A stretch of 64,000 nucleotides of DNA from Peteryoungia rhizophila. GTDB taxonomy: Bacteria; Pseudomonadota; Alphaproteobacteria; Rhizobiales; Rhizobiaceae. This document shows, one piece after another, positions 9,685 to 18,376 of the stretch. Both the position numbers and the translations under genes were made by a program. The notes under the pieces were generated by a model that did no database searches, was not told the DNA's origin, and saw only the letters and a program-made list of their open reading frames with translations. The DNA lies in NCBI RefSeq assembly GCF_004912145.1, contig NZ_STGT01000003.1, positions 868,001 to 932,000 of the forward strand, written 5' to 3'. Every line of letters starts with the position of its first letter. Position 1 is the first letter of the stretch.

Positions 9685-10092
9685 TCAAAGCGCCTGCCGG
9701 TGGGCGAGCGCCATCAGCGGTGCGACCACGGCGAATTGCAGCAAGGTGAAGGCGGTTTCGAGCGCCATGAAATCGAGCACCGAGGTCATCCTGTATTTCG
9801 CCGCGACAGGCAGGACGACGAAGGAAAAGGCGAGGAGGCCGAAGACGATGAAGGCGGCACCGGCGCTGCGCCAGGTATCGGCCGGCGCTGTGGAAAAGAG
9901 GCGCGGATAGGCGAAGGAGAAGATCAGCCCCTGGATCACCATCGAAGCGAGGCCGAGCGGGATGATGACATCGGCGCGGTACATGTCGAGGCGGTGATAG
10001 ACAGGGGCGAAGGTCTTCAGGTGCCAGACATAACCGAGCGGAAAGGTCGGCAGAAGATAGGCGGCGAAGCCGAGCCAGAATGCCTTGCCCAT
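9685..10092 (-). CDS. Four-segment membrane protein, probable target of the adjacent HxlR regulator
   Basis: A 135-residue inner-membrane protein with four hydrophobic segments, starting MGKAFWLGFAAYLLPTFPLG. The start at 10092 is fixed by GGGGAGG just upstream. I do not recognise a named family with certainty. It is transcribed away from an HxlR-type regulator across a 92-base gap that contains a clean inverted repeat, the usual arrangement for an HxlR regulator and the gene it controls. Confidence 0.75.
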   Translation of the reverse strand: MGKAFWLGFAAYLLPTFPLGYVWHLKTFAPVYHRLDMYRADVIIPLGLASMVIQGLIFSFAYPRLFSTAPADTWRSAGAAFIVFGLLAFSFVVLPVAAKYRMTSVLDFMALETAFTLLQFAVVAPLMALAHRQAL

Positions 10093-10149
10093 CGCGAAAC
10101 CTCCCCAAGGTCCCAGAGTGTCATTTCCCCGGCTCATGGAACCATGATA

Positions 10150-10166
10150 ACTTGCGATTAGCAAGT
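10150..10166. promoter_or_regulatory. Probable HxlR operator
   Basis: A perfect inverted repeat, ACTTGC at 10150-10155 and GCAAGT at 10161-10166 with spacer GATTA, stands 18 bases before the HxlR start and 57 bases before the divergent membrane-protein start. Position and symmetry fit a dimeric winged-helix repressor. It also resembles the half-site style reported for other HxlR-family regulators. Confidence 0.6.
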
Positions 10167-10184
10167 GATTTGACCGGAACCGCC

Positions 10185-10610
10185 ATGTGCCGCCCTGCCC
10201 GCTCCCTCTGCCCGATTTCGCTCGCGCTCGACCTCTTCGGCGACGCCTGGTCGCTGCTGGTGGTGCGTGACCTGATGTTCAAGGGAATATCAGGCTATAA
10301 CGGCTTTCTCGCCGCCGGCGAAGGGATTGCAACCAATGTGCTCTCGGACAGGCTGGCGAAGCTCGAAGACGCCGGCATCATCGAAAAGCGACGCGACCCC
10401 GAGGATGGGCGGCGTTTCGTCTATCGCCTGACGGCGAAAGGCGCCGACCTGGCGCCGGTGCTGGTGTCGATGGTGCTGTGGTCGGCGAAACACACTGAGA
10501 CCGATGCGCCACGAGACACGGTGTCGGCCATGGCGGCCGACCCTTCAGGCTTTGCGCAAGCGGTGATCCGTCGCGTGACGGCAGATGAAGGCTCGGCGCA
10601 AAGCCGCTGA
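10185..10610 (+). CDS. HxlR-family winged-helix transcriptional regulator
   Basis: A 141-residue DNA-binding protein. The HxlR core is clear: CPISLALDLFGDAWSLLVVRDL, then a helix-turn-helix around GIATNVLSDRLAKLEDAGII and a wing EKRRDPEDGRRFVYRLTAKG. The conserved N-terminal cysteine (C in SLCPISL) is where some HxlR proteins sense electrophiles or oxidants. The ATG at 10185 starts where homologues start. It probably represses itself and the divergent membrane protein through the palindrome at 10150-10166. Confidence 0.92.
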   Translation: MCRPARSLCPISLALDLFGDAWSLLVVRDLMFKGISGYNGFLAAGEGIATNVLSDRLAKLEDAGIIEKRRDPEDGRRFVYRLTAKGADLAPVLVSMVLWSAKHTETDAPRDTVSAMAADPSGFAQAVIRRVTADEGSAQSR

Positions 10611-10612
10611 TT

Positions 10613-11185
10613 TCATACTCTTTCCGCCAGCGCCTTCAGGCATTCCTCAAACCCGGTCAAATCGGTGTAGAGCGCTGCGGGATCGGCCGCGTGGACCACG
10701 ACCGGGCCGCCGCGGCGGGCGACGCCACCATGCAGCATGAGGTTTTCGATCATGTCGAAATCCTCCAGTGAATGGCCGTCGGGCCCGCGCATGCGGCCTT
10801 CGACGTCACGGTCGAGCTTGCCATCGTACCAGGCGAGTGTGCGCTGATAATGGGTTTCAGCGACATTGGTGTAGCAGGCGACGAGCTTGTCCGCGCCGCA
10901 CATATAGCCGAGTTCGAAGACCGTGCCGGGATCGGCGGCGATGCCGCGAAACGGGGTGAGGTTTGCAATCACGCCATCCGCACGGTTCATGAAATCCTCG
11001 TCGACTTCCGAGATGTTCAGACCGAACTGGTGCTTCGTCGGCGCCGGCGGAATGGTGAGATCGCCGGGGCAGAGGGGTTCGAAGCCGTAAGTGCGGGTAA
11101 GGTCTGCCTTGGCGTCGAGGATGGCGCGGGCATCGGGCAGGAAGACTTCGGGGCCGGCGAGATAGAATTTCAGGGGGGATGGCAT
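10613..11185 (-). CDS. Nucleoside 2-deoxyribosyltransferase-like protein
   Basis: A 190-residue soluble enzyme of the nucleoside 2-deoxyribosyltransferase fold. It opens [15 protein letters not shown], with the GP-containing nucleotide loop, continues with the acidic motif [20 protein letters not shown], then [13 protein letters not shown] with the family's catalytic glutamate (E in FELGY). These enzymes exchange or hydrolyse the base of deoxynucleosides in salvage. The ATG at 11185 was chosen because upstream residues are low-complexity. It converges with the HxlR gene, their stops being 2 bases apart, and is divergent from recQ. Confidence 0.88.
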   Translation of the reverse strand: MPSPLKFYLAGPEVFLPDARAILDAKADLTRTYGFEPLCPGDLTIPPAPTKHQFGLNISEVDEDFMNRADGVIANLTPFRGIAADPGTVFELGYMCGADKLVACYTNVAETHYQRTLAWYDGKLDRDVEGRMRGPDGHSLEDFDMIENLMLHGGVARRGGPVVVHAADPAALYTDLTGFEECLKALAERV

Positions 11186-11324
11186 TCGGGGAGGATCCAG
11201 GTTGTTGGGAGGCGGTGATGAGGAGCAGGAGGATGACGGTCTGGCAAGGCGCGGCTCGCCTTCTCCACCGAGAAACCTAGCAGACCTGTGGCCAGCCCCG
11301 GTCCCTTCGGCTAAACCTCTGCTC

Positions 11325-13184
11325 ATGCCGACTCACTCCCTCACTGATCCGCTCTTTTCCCCCGAGGCCCAAGAGGGACCGCTTGCCGTCTTGAAGCGCG
11401 TCTATGGCTATCCTGCCTTTCGCGGGCGGCAGGCGGAGGTGGTGTCTCATGTCGTGTCCGGCGGCGATGCCGTCGTTTTGTTTCCGACGGGGGCTGGAAA
11501 ATCGCTGTGTTTCCAGGTGCCGGCGCTGTGCCGGCCGGGCGTCGGTGTGGTCGTTTCGCCGCTGATCGCCTTGATGCGGGATCAGGTGCAGGCCTTGAAG
11601 GGGCTCGGGGTGCGGGCGGCGGCGCTCAATTCGACGTTGTCGAAGGAGGAGTATGTTGAGATCCGCCGGGCGCTCGACCGGGGCGAGCTCGACTTTCTCT
11701 ATGTGACGCCGGAGCGCACGGTGACTTCCGGATTCCGCGAGATGATGCAAGGCGTGGAGATTGCGCTCTTTGCCATCGACGAAGCGCATTGCGTCTCGCA
11801 ATGGGGGCATGATTTCCGGCCGGAATATCGCGAACTCGGCAAGCTGACCGATCTTTATCCCGGCGTGCCGCGCATGGCGCTGACGGCGACGGCCGATCCG
11901 CATACGCGCGAAGACATCATCGAGCGGCTGGGGCTGCATGAGGCGGAGGTGTTCACCACCTCCTTCGACCGGCCGAACATCGCCTATGAGATCGTCGAGC
12001 GCGACCAGCCGCGCCAGCAGTTGCTCCGGTTTCTCTCGCGCCACAAGGGATCGAGCGGCATCGTCTATTGCCTGTCGCGCGCCAAGGTCGAGGAGATCGC
12101 CACCTGGCTGGACGATCAGGGCATCCGCGCCCTGCCCTATCATGCCGGCATGGACCGGGCGATCCGTGATGCCAATCAGGATGCCTTTCTCAAGGAAGAA
12201 GAGCTCTGCCTCGTCGCGACCGTCGCCTTCGGCATGGGCATCGACAAGCCGAATGTGCGTTATGTCGCGCATCTCGACCTGCCGGGTTCCGTCGAGGCCT
12301 ATTACCAGGAAACCGGTCGCGCCGGGCGTGACGGCCTGCCGTCCGAGGTGTGGATGGCCTATGGCATGGCCGATGTCATCCAGCGCGGGCGGATGATCGA
12401 CGAGGGTGGCGCGGCGGACGAGATCAAGCGGGTGGAGCGTGGCAAGCTCAATGCCCTGCTCGCGATCTGCGAGACGCCCGGCTGCCGCAGACAGGCGATC
12501 CTCAAGCATTTCGGCGAGAGCCACGCGGGCGGATGCGGGAATTGCGACACCTGCCTGAAGCCCGTCGAGACCTGGGACGGGCTGGACGCTGCGATCAAGG
12601 CGCTGGCGGCGATCTACCGCACCGGCGAACGCTTCGGCACGGGGCATCTGATCGACGTGCTGATGGGCAATGAGAACGACAAGACACAGCGCTTCGGCCA
12701 TTGCGACATGCCGGTCTTCGGGGCGGGCAAGGATATTCCCGCCAAGACCTGGCAATCGGTGTTTCGCCAGCTGCTGGCAGCCGGTTACGTGCGGGTCGAT
12801 CATACGGCGTTTGGCGCCCTGAAGCTCGAAGATGCGGCGCGATCCGTGTTCAAGCGCGAGGTCGAGGTGCGGTTCCGCAAGGACCGGCCGACGACGGGCA
12901 AGGCCGCGCGGGGGGCTTCTTCCTCCCGCACCGCCCAGGCCAAGGCGGGGCTCGACCAAGCGGATCAGGAATTGTTCGAGGCGTTGCGCGCCAAACGCAT
13001 GGAGATCGCCAAGGATCAGGGCGTGCCGCCCTATGTGGTCTTCCCCGATACGACGCTGATTGCGCTCGCCACTGAACGGCCGATGGACGAGGACGAGATG
13101 CTCGGCATTTCCGGCATCGGCCAGTCGAAGCTGGAGCGTTATGGCGATGCGTTTCTCGAGGTGATCACGGCCTATTCAAGGTGA
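11325..13184 (+). CDS. recQ: ATP-dependent DNA helicase RecQ
   Basis: A 619-residue superfamily 2 helicase. Walker A is [11 protein letters not shown] (about 53-63), the DEAH box and following motif are [11 protein letters not shown] (151-161), motif VI is [14 protein letters not shown], and the RQC zinc site is made from CETPGCRR and CGNCDTC. A C-terminal HRDC domain is recognisable ([16 protein letters not shown], then [17 protein letters not shown]). RecQ unwinds recombination and stalled-fork intermediates. The ATG at 11325 has no strong ribosome site but lines up with homologues. A 560-residue opposite-strand frame is a shadow. Confidence 0.97.
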   Translation: MPTHSLTDPLFSPEAQEGPLAVLKRVYGYPAFRGRQAEVVSHVVSGGDAVVLFPTGAGKSLCFQVPALCRPGVGVVVSPLIALMRDQVQALKGLGVRAAALNSTLSKEEYVEIRRALDRGELDFLYVTPERTVTSGFREMMQGVEIALFAIDEAHCVSQWGHDFRPEYRELGKLTDLYPGVPRMALTATADPHTREDIIERLGLHEAEVFTTSFDRPNIAYEIVERDQPRQQLLRFLSRHKGSSGIVYCLSRAKVEEIATWLDDQGIRALPYHAGMDRAIRDANQDAFLKEEELCLVATVAFGMGIDKPNVRYVAHLDLPGSVEAYYQETGRAGRDGLPSEVWMAYGMADVIQRGRMIDEGGAADEIKRVERGKLNALLAICETPGCRRQAILKHFGESHAGGCGNCDTCLKPVETWDGLDAAIKALAAIYRTGERFGTGHLIDVLMGNENDKTQRFGHCDMPVFGAGKDIPAKTWQSVFRQLLAAGYVRVDHTAFGALKLEDAARSVFKREVEVRFRKDRPTTGKAARGASSSRTAQAKAGLDQADQELFEALRAKRMEIAKDQGVPPYVVFPDTTLIALATERPMDEDEMLGISGIGQSKLERYGDAFLEVITAYSR

Positions 13185-13227
13185 TGGCCGGCGCACGTCT
13201 AGCTTGAGGCGACAGCGTGGACTGTTC

Positions 13228-13366
13228 TCTCCCGCGTGGAGAGGGAAGCCGAGCGCAGGTGAGGCAGGGGACGGGGCGGACCGGCAAAGAGTTTGCCGCA
13301 TGGCGTTGCGCTTCGCTCCCCCTCATCCGGCGCTTCGCGCCACCTTCTCCCCGCTGGGGAGAAGAA
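13228..13366. repeat. Palindromic intergenic repeat of a second type
   Basis: The right end reads CATCCGGCGCTTCGCGCC and then CTTCTCCCCGCTGGGGAGAA, a widespread rhizobial mosaic element. The left half (CTCCCGCGTGGAGAGGG) is its partner arm. It differs in sequence from copies a, b, d and e but has the same two-palindrome plan. About 44 bases overlap the 3' end of the AraC-family gene and encode its last residues. Confidence 0.75.
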
Positions 13367-14417
13367 AAAGCCGCCGCCGCCAGTCGCTCGGGCTCTCTCC
13401 GGTGACACGTAAAAACTCCCGGTTGAAGTTGGACTTGGTGATGAAGCCGGCCTCGAAGAGGATGCGGGTGATCGGCATGTCCGTGTCGGTCAGCAGCCTG
13501 CAGGCCTCCGCGATGCGGTGGTTGTTGACGTAGTGCGAGACGCTGATGCCGTGGACGCGGTTGACGGCTTCGGACACGGCGCGGGCGGGCATGCCGAGGC
13601 GGCGGGCGAGACGGGCGAGGTTGAGGTCGCTATCCGCCCAGAGGCATTTTTCCGTCATCAGGCGATCGAGATCGGCGGCAAGGCGGCGATGGTCTTCCGT
13701 GGCGGACTTCGTTGAAGCCGGAATGTCGATCGGAGCGTCGGGTGTTTCGAAGCCATGCTTGTCATCAAGCGCCTCTCCCTCGCCTGCCTCTTCCTGACCG
13801 GCGGTCACGGCACCGATGCCGAGCAGCAGCAGGATCAGCGTGGTGGCGGCCGAGACGACCATGGGTGAATAACGACCGCCGGACCAGAGCATGTCGAGGC
13901 TGATCGCGACATCGGTCAGCGCCGAGGCGATGAGCGCGAGGCCTGTGAGCTGGAGCGCGCGGTAGGAGCGCCAGGCACCGTCGAGGCGGGCCGCAATCAG
14001 GCCGTCGGGGCCGAGCCGGGCGAGCCAGAGCAGGCCTGCGCCATAACCCAGGAAATTGGCGATGATGATGAGATCGACCGGCGCGCGCCAGAAGACGAGC
14101 AGGAGGAAGGTGACGAGGGCCGGCAGGGCATGTGGCCAATCGGCGACGGCTATGCCCGGCCTTTCACCAGCGAGATCGCGAAAGGCCAGGAAAGACAGTG
14201 CGGGCACGAGGCTCGCCATGACCGGCAGAATGGGCAGGACCGACGTCAGACCATAACCCCAGCGCAGGCCGACCAGCAGGCTCTGGATCATGTGAATTGC
14301 GACGAGCGCCAGGAAGAGGCCATGCGTGCCCCAGCTGTCGCGCCCCTCGCGCACGAGGCGCACGAGGAAGACGGCAAGAAACAGGGCGACGAGGAAGGAG
14401 AGCGGGACGAAAAGCAT
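13323..14417 (-). CDS. AraC-family regulator with an N-terminal membrane domain
   Basis: A 364-residue protein with about seven hydrophobic segments in residues 1-205 and an AraC-type double helix-turn-helix in the C-terminal third (LARLARRLGMPARAVSEAVN, then ITRILFEAGFITKSNFNREF). Membrane-anchored AraC proteins of this kind are known but poorly characterised; the membrane part presumably senses an envelope or lipophilic signal. The final residues (LFLLPSGEKVARSAG) are encoded by the repeat at 13228-13366. It is divergent from a signal-anchored protein at 14593, a candidate target. Confidence 0.88.
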   Translation of the reverse strand: MLFVPLSFLVALFLAVFLVRLVREGRDSWGTHGLFLALVAIHMIQSLLVGLRWGYGLTSVLPILPVMASLVPALSFLAFRDLAGERPGIAVADWPHALPALVTFLLLVFWRAPVDLIIIANFLGYGAGLLWLARLGPDGLIAARLDGAWRSYRALQLTGLALIASALTDVAISLDMLWSGGRYSPMVVSAATTLILLLLGIGAVTAGQEEAGEGEALDDKHGFETPDAPIDIPASTKSATEDHRRLAADLDRLMTEKCLWADSDLNLARLARRLGMPARAVSEAVNRVHGISVSHYVNNHRIAEACRLLTDTDMPITRILFEAGFITKSNFNREFLRVTGESPSDWRRRLFLLPSGEKVARSAG

Positions 14418-14592
14418 GGGGTTTTTTCGATGTCGGGAGATCGGACAGTGATACCGCGACCATGACCGAAAGCGCGATCGCGGTCGACCCGGATCGTGAT
14501 CGAGGTCGCCGGTGATGCGCGAGAGGCGGCAGATGGAGACATCGAAACCGGCCTACCGAGCTGCGGCAGGCCAAGCTCAAGAGGTGTCTCCC

Positions 14593-15339
14593 ATGCGCAA
14601 AAGAACGATCTTTCTCTCCATTCTCGGCAGTCTCGTCGGGCTCGCCGTCATCGATGGCAGCGTGCAGATGATCCGGGCGAGCGACACGATTTCTGGCCCT
14701 GTTGACCTTGCCGGCGTCACACAGCTTTCGGTGACGGGCGCGGCCAGCGACATCACGATCTCGACCCGGGGCGACGGAGCGCATCAAGCCGTACTTTCCG
14801 GCACGCGGCGCGGCTGGGGCGCGATCTGGCGCTCGGGCTGGTTTGCCGGAGATTGTGCAGGACAGGCCCGCATGACGCGCGAGGGCGATACGCTGCACGT
14901 CGATATGGGCGAACGGGGCGGCTTCTTCGGCTTGCACGACTGGGATGAGTGCACGGTGACCTTCAAGGCCGAGCTTTCGCCGGAAGCGCGGGTCTCGATC
15001 CGGCAGGATGCCGCGCGCATGCAGCTTTCCGGCGATTTTGCCGCAATAGATGTCGACAGCGATGCCGGCGACTTTTCCTTCACCGGCCATGCGGCCTCCG
15101 TCGCGGTTTCGGGAGCGGCGCTGCGCGCGCAGCTCGCCTTCGAGCGGGTGCTGAACACGGAAGAAATCCGGATCTCCGGCAAGATGCTGGACGCATCGCT
15201 GCGGTTTCTCGTTCCGACGCCGATCTCCTACGGCGTCGAGGCGGTGGCGTCCTATGTCGATAGTGCGCTGCCGAACACCCCGGGCGCAAAGCCTGACATT
15301 CGGATCCGCGGGGAGATGGCGCGGGTGCGGATCGAGTGA
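14593..15339 (+). CDS. Envelope protein with an N-terminal signal anchor, beta-rich
   Basis: A 248-residue protein with an N-terminal hydrophobic segment (RTIFLSILGSLVGLAVIDG) and a mature region dominated by short beta-strand patterns (LSVTGAASDITISTRGDG; DVDSDAGDFSFTGHAASVAV). This resembles the DUF2807/DUF4097 beta-solenoid domains, though the match is by eye only. One cysteine pair is present (GDCAGQA and DECTVTF). The ATG at 14593 follows AGAGGTG. It is transcribed away from the membrane AraC regulator, 175 bases apart, and is followed by repeat copy d. Confidence 0.65.
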   Translation: MRKRTIFLSILGSLVGLAVIDGSVQMIRASDTISGPVDLAGVTQLSVTGAASDITISTRGDGAHQAVLSGTRRGWGAIWRSGWFAGDCAGQARMTREGDTLHVDMGERGGFFGLHDWDECTVTFKAELSPEARVSIRQDAARMQLSGDFAAIDVDSDAGDFSFTGHAASVAVSGAALRAQLAFERVLNTEEIRISGKMLDASLRFLVPTPISYGVEAVASYVDSALPNTPGAKPDIRIRGEMARVRIE

Positions 15340-15432
15340 GTTCTGGCTGCAGGCCGGCCCCACATTCCGTGAAGCCCTGCACCATCGGGGCCTCGAAATG
15401 GTGAGCGCCGATCGGTCGCGGCATGGCTTCAA

Positions 15433-15550
15433 CCCTCCCCTCGAGGGGGAAGGGTCGGAGCGAAGCTCGGGGGTGGGGTAAAACTCGAGGGAGCCCTCGG
15501 GCACCCCCACCCGCCGCTTCGCGGCGACCTCCCCTCTCAAGGGGGAGGTC
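15433..15550. repeat. RIME-like palindromic intergenic repeat, copy d
   Basis: Left palindrome CTCCCCTCGAGGGGGA, right half CCACCCGCCGCTTCGCGGCG and CTCCCCTCTCAAGGGGGAGG. The centre contains its own small palindrome (CTCGAGGGAGCCCTCGGG) and differs from that of copies a and b. It fills most of the 393-base gap between the envelope protein and the oxidoreductase; the remaining 180 bases carry no recognised gene. Confidence 0.8.
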
Positions 15551-15732
15551 GATGCTGCCCTTGCCGTCATGACCGCGACAGAATGTCATGGAACAACGGA
15601 TGGCGGGTGCCGTTGACTGGTTGATGATCGGCGCCGCGGGCTCCTGCATCGCACGCAGGGTCGGCCGGCCGACGGCGCCCTTTCCAGAAAGCCTCGTCCA
15701 AGCGACGCGGCTTGCAAGCCAGGAGACATTCC

Positions 15733-16770
15733 ATGCCGCAATCGACAACGAGCAATCGTCGCTTCGTGCTGGCGGAGCGCCCCAAGGGCGAACCCGATGA
15801 CCGCACGCTCCGGCTGGAGGCAGCGGAGGTGCCCAAACCCGGCGACGGCCAGATGGTGCTGCGCACGGTTTTCCTTTCGCTCGACCCCTATATGCGCGGC
15901 CGGATGAGCGACGCGCCGTCCTATGCGGCACCGGTCGAGATTGGCCAGACGATGGTTGGCGGCACGGTGTCGCGCGTGGTCGAGTCCCGGCTCGACGGCT
16001 TCAGCAAAGGCGACTGGGTGGTCGGCTTTACCGGCTGGCAGGACTATGCGCTGTCGGACGGCAAGGGCGTGACGTCGCTCGGCGCAAACCCTTCGCACCC
16101 GTCCTGGGCGCTCGGCGTCACCGGCATGCCGGGCTTTACCGCCTGGTCGGGCCTCAACGAGATCGGCCAGCCGAAGGCCGGAGAGACGCTGGTCGTCGGT
16201 GGCGCGTCGGGTCCCGTCGGTGCGACCGTCGGCCAGATCGGCAAGATCCTCGGCCTTACCGTCGTCGGCATTGCCGGCGGCGCGGAGAAATGTGCCCATG
16301 TGGTCGACACGCTCGGCTTCGACGCCTGCATCGACTACAAGGCGGACGGCTTTGCCGCTAAACTTAAACGCGCGACGCCCGAGGGTATCGACATCTATTT
16401 CGAGAATGTCGGTGGCGCCGTGTTCGACGCGGTGGCACCGCTCCTCAACACTGGCGCGCGCATTCCGCTCTGTGGACTGATTGCGCAATACAATGCGACC
16501 GGCCTGCCGGATGGCCCCGACCGGCTCGGCTGGCTGATGGGCATGTTCCTCAAGAAGCGCATCACCCTGCGCGGCTTCATCGTCTTCGACGATTTCGGCC
16601 ATCTCTATCCGGAATTCGCCAAGGAGATGAATGGCTGGGTGGAGGCCGGCAAGATCAAATACCGCGAGGAGATGATCGACGGGCTGGAAGAGGCACCGCG
16701 CGCCTTCATCGGCCTCTTGCGCGGCGAAGGTTTCGGCAAGCGGGTGATCCGCGTCGGGCCGGATGCTTGA
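15733..16770 (+). CDS. NADP-dependent medium-chain oxidoreductase (CurA / prostaglandin reductase-like)
   Basis: A 345-residue zinc-free member of the MDR superfamily. Conserved marks are LDPYMRGRM near the N-terminus, GMPGFTAWSGL, the Rossmann nucleotide loop GGASGPVGATVGQ, and IDIYFENVGG. These enzymes reduce the double bond of enones and reactive aldehydes such as curcumin or alkenals with NADPH. The ATG at 15733 follows AGGAGA. The gene is isolated by repeats on both sides (copy d and the element at 16771). Confidence 0.93.
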   Translation: MPQSTTSNRRFVLAERPKGEPDDRTLRLEAAEVPKPGDGQMVLRTVFLSLDPYMRGRMSDAPSYAAPVEIGQTMVGGTVSRVVESRLDGFSKGDWVVGFTGWQDYALSDGKGVTSLGANPSHPSWALGVTGMPGFTAWSGLNEIGQPKAGETLVVGGASGPVGATVGQIGKILGLTVVGIAGGAEKCAHVVDTLGFDACIDYKADGFAAKLKRATPEGIDIYFENVGGAVFDAVAPLLNTGARIPLCGLIAQYNATGLPDGPDRLGWLMGMFLKKRITLRGFIVFDDFGHLYPEFAKEMNGWVEAGKIKYREEMIDGLEEAPRAFIGLLRGEGFGKRVIRVGPDA

Positions 16771-16893
16771 TCCTTCGAGGCCCTCGCTTTGCGAGGACAT
16801 CTCAGGATGAGGGCGTTTGTCGCCTGAAACACAAGGATTCTCCTCACCCTGAGGTGTCCGGCGCAGCCGGACCTCGCAGGGCGAGGCCTTGAA
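16771..16893. repeat. Palindromic intergenic repeat of a third type
   Basis: Imperfect inverted arms enclose the segment: the left arm runs CCTTCGAGGCCCTCGCTTTG and CATCTCAGGATGAGG, the right arm CCTCACCCTGAGGTGTCCGG and CGCAGGGCGAGGCCTTGAAG. The element is of the REP/BIME-like sort common in rhizobia. It begins at the stop codon of the oxidoreductase gene and ends about 44 bases before the DJ-1 gene. Confidence 0.75.
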
Positions 16894-16936
16894 GCGAGCA
16901 TTGAAACTCACCAAGACAACACAAAGGACGAACACC

Positions 16937-17611
16937 ATGAACATCCTGATGGTTCTCACATCGCATGACCAACTCGGCGATACCGGCAAGAAGACCGGCT
17001 TCTGGCTGGAGGAATTCGCCGCCCCCTATTACGTTCTGAAGGACGCAGGCGCCGAGATCACGCTCGCCTCGCCGAAGGGCGGCCAGCCGCCGCTCGATCC
17101 GAAGAGCGACGAGCCGGATGCGCAGACCGAGGCGACCGACCGCTTCAAGGCGGACCAGACCGCACAGCAGCTTCTCGCCTCGACCACGGCGCTCTCGCAT
17201 ATCGATCCCGCCGATTTCGATGCCGTCTTCTACCCCGGTGGCCATGGGCCGCTCTGGGATCTGGCGGAAGACAAGGACAGTATCGCGCTGATCGAAGCCT
17301 TTGCCGCCAAGGACAAGCCGGTCGCTGCCGTCTGCCATGCACCGGGCGTTCTGCGTCGCGTCAAGGGCCGGGACGGCAAGCCGCTGGTTTCGGGCCGCAA
17401 GGTGGCTGGCTTCACCAATTCGGAGGAAGAGGCGGTGGGCCTGACGGACGTCGTGCCGTTCCTGGTCGAAGACATGCTGAAGGAGAATGGCGGTCTGTAT
17501 GAAAAGGGTGCCGACTGGGGCGTCTACGTGGTCACAGACGGCAAGCTGGTGACGGGGCAGAACCCAGCCTCGTCGGAAGAGGCGGCGAAGGCTCTGCTCA
17601 AGCTGCTGTAA
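16937..17611 (+). CDS. DJ-1/PfpI-family protein (Hsp31-like, type 1 glutamine amidotransferase fold)
   Basis: A 224-residue protein with the nucleophilic elbow AAVCHAPGVLRR, where the cysteine is the active nucleophile, and an upstream glutamate in FWLEEFAAPYY. These residues plus the FYPGGHGPLWDL segment are those of the eukaryotic-type Hsp31/YDR533C branch, reported to act as glyoxalases, deglycases or holding chaperones. Which activity applies cannot be told from sequence. The ATG at 16937 follows AAGGA. It sits between two palindromic repeats. Confidence 0.93.
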   Translation: MNILMVLTSHDQLGDTGKKTGFWLEEFAAPYYVLKDAGAEITLASPKGGQPPLDPKSDEPDAQTEATDRFKADQTAQQLLASTTALSHIDPADFDAVFYPGGHGPLWDLAEDKDSIALIEAFAAKDKPVAAVCHAPGVLRRVKGRDGKPLVSGRKVAGFTNSEEEAVGLTDVVPFLVEDMLKENGGLYEKGADWGVYVVTDGKLVTGQNPASSEEAAKALLKLL

Positions 17612-17623
17612 GGCAAAGCTTCC

Positions 17624-17733
17624 ACCCTCGCCTCGAGGGGGAGGGTCGGGGCGGCCTGCGAGGTCACCCCCACCCACCACTTTGCGGCGACCTCCCCCCT
17701 CAAGGGGGAGGTGAAGGCCTCAAGGTGGAGGTG
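17624..17733. repeat. RIME-like palindromic intergenic repeat, copy e (shortened)
   Basis: Left palindrome CCTCGCCTCGAGGGGGAGG, then directly CACCCCCACCCACCACTTTG and the right palindrome with CTCAAGGGGGAGGTGAAGG. The centre present in copies a and b is missing. The right end is followed by a partial second copy of its last 15 bases (CTCAAGGTGGAGGTGGG), a small tandem duplication. It ends 7 bases before the stop of the GNAT gene. Confidence 0.75.
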
Positions 17734-17739
17734 GGAGCC

Positions 17740-18243
17740 TCAGTCCCCCAGCTTCAGCTCCATCATCGTCAGATCCAGCCAGCGGCCGAACTTCTTGCCA
17801 ACCTCGTGGTGCGTGCCGACGAGGCGGAAGCCGAGGCGGGTGTGGAGCGCGATGGAGCCCTGGTTGCCGGCCTCGATGGCGGCGACCATGACGTGGATGC
17901 CCCCAAGTGTCGCCCGTTCGATCAGGGCCGCCATCAGGGCCTTGCCGAGGCCGCGACCGTAAAAATCCTTCTCGACATAGACGGAGTGCTCGACCGACTG
18001 GCGGAAGCCGTCGAAGGCGCGCCAGTCGCCATAGGAGGCGTAGCCGGCGATGCGACCGTCGATTTCAGCGACCAGGATCGGGAAACCGCGGGCCTGGCGG
18101 GCCTCGAACCAGGCCTGACGGTTGTCGAGATCGACGAGGATCTCATTCCAGATCGCGGTCGTTTCGGCGACGGCGTGGTTGTAGATGGCGAGGATGGCGG
18201 AAAGGTCGGCTTCGGTCGCGTCGCGCAGAATGAGATTGGTCAT
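17740..18243 (-). CDS. GNAT acetyltransferase of the phosphinothricin / methionine-sulfone family
   Basis: A 167-residue cytoplasmic enzyme. The opening LRDATEADLSAILAIYNHAV, the ETTAIWNEI segment, the acetyl-CoA loop VEKDFYGRGLGKAL and the end HTRLGFRLVGTHHEVGKKFG are typical of the Pat/Bar and MddA/YncA branch, which acetylates phosphinothricin, methionine sulfoximine or methionine sulfone. The start at 18243 is the family start; longer frames upstream have unrelated composition. The true substrate is unknown. Confidence 0.9.
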   Translation of the reverse strand: MTNLILRDATEADLSAILAIYNHAVAETTAIWNEILVDLDNRQAWFEARQARGFPILVAEIDGRIAGYASYGDWRAFDGFRQSVEHSVYVEKDFYGRGLGKALMAALIERATLGGIHVMVAAIEAGNQGSIALHTRLGFRLVGTHHEVGKKFGRWLDLTMMELKLGD

Positions 18244-18376
18244 GATCGGGCTTTTGCATTTTCCAGCGGAAAAACCGCCGAGCGGAACAGGAGTGTGACG
18301 GGCGATACTTCGCCGCGTCGAGACATCGGGCAACAAGGGGCCTAATGCAAGACCATCACAGACGGAAAACGCGCGC

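Noticed and set aside
11277..12959. 560-codon open frame antisense to recQ
   Set aside because: RecQ motifs occupy the plus strand throughout; the antisense product shows no recognisable domain.
15586..16989. 467-codon open frame antisense to the CurA-like oxidoreductase
   Set aside because: The plus strand carries clear MDR motifs; the antisense translation is low-complexity Arg/Asp-rich.
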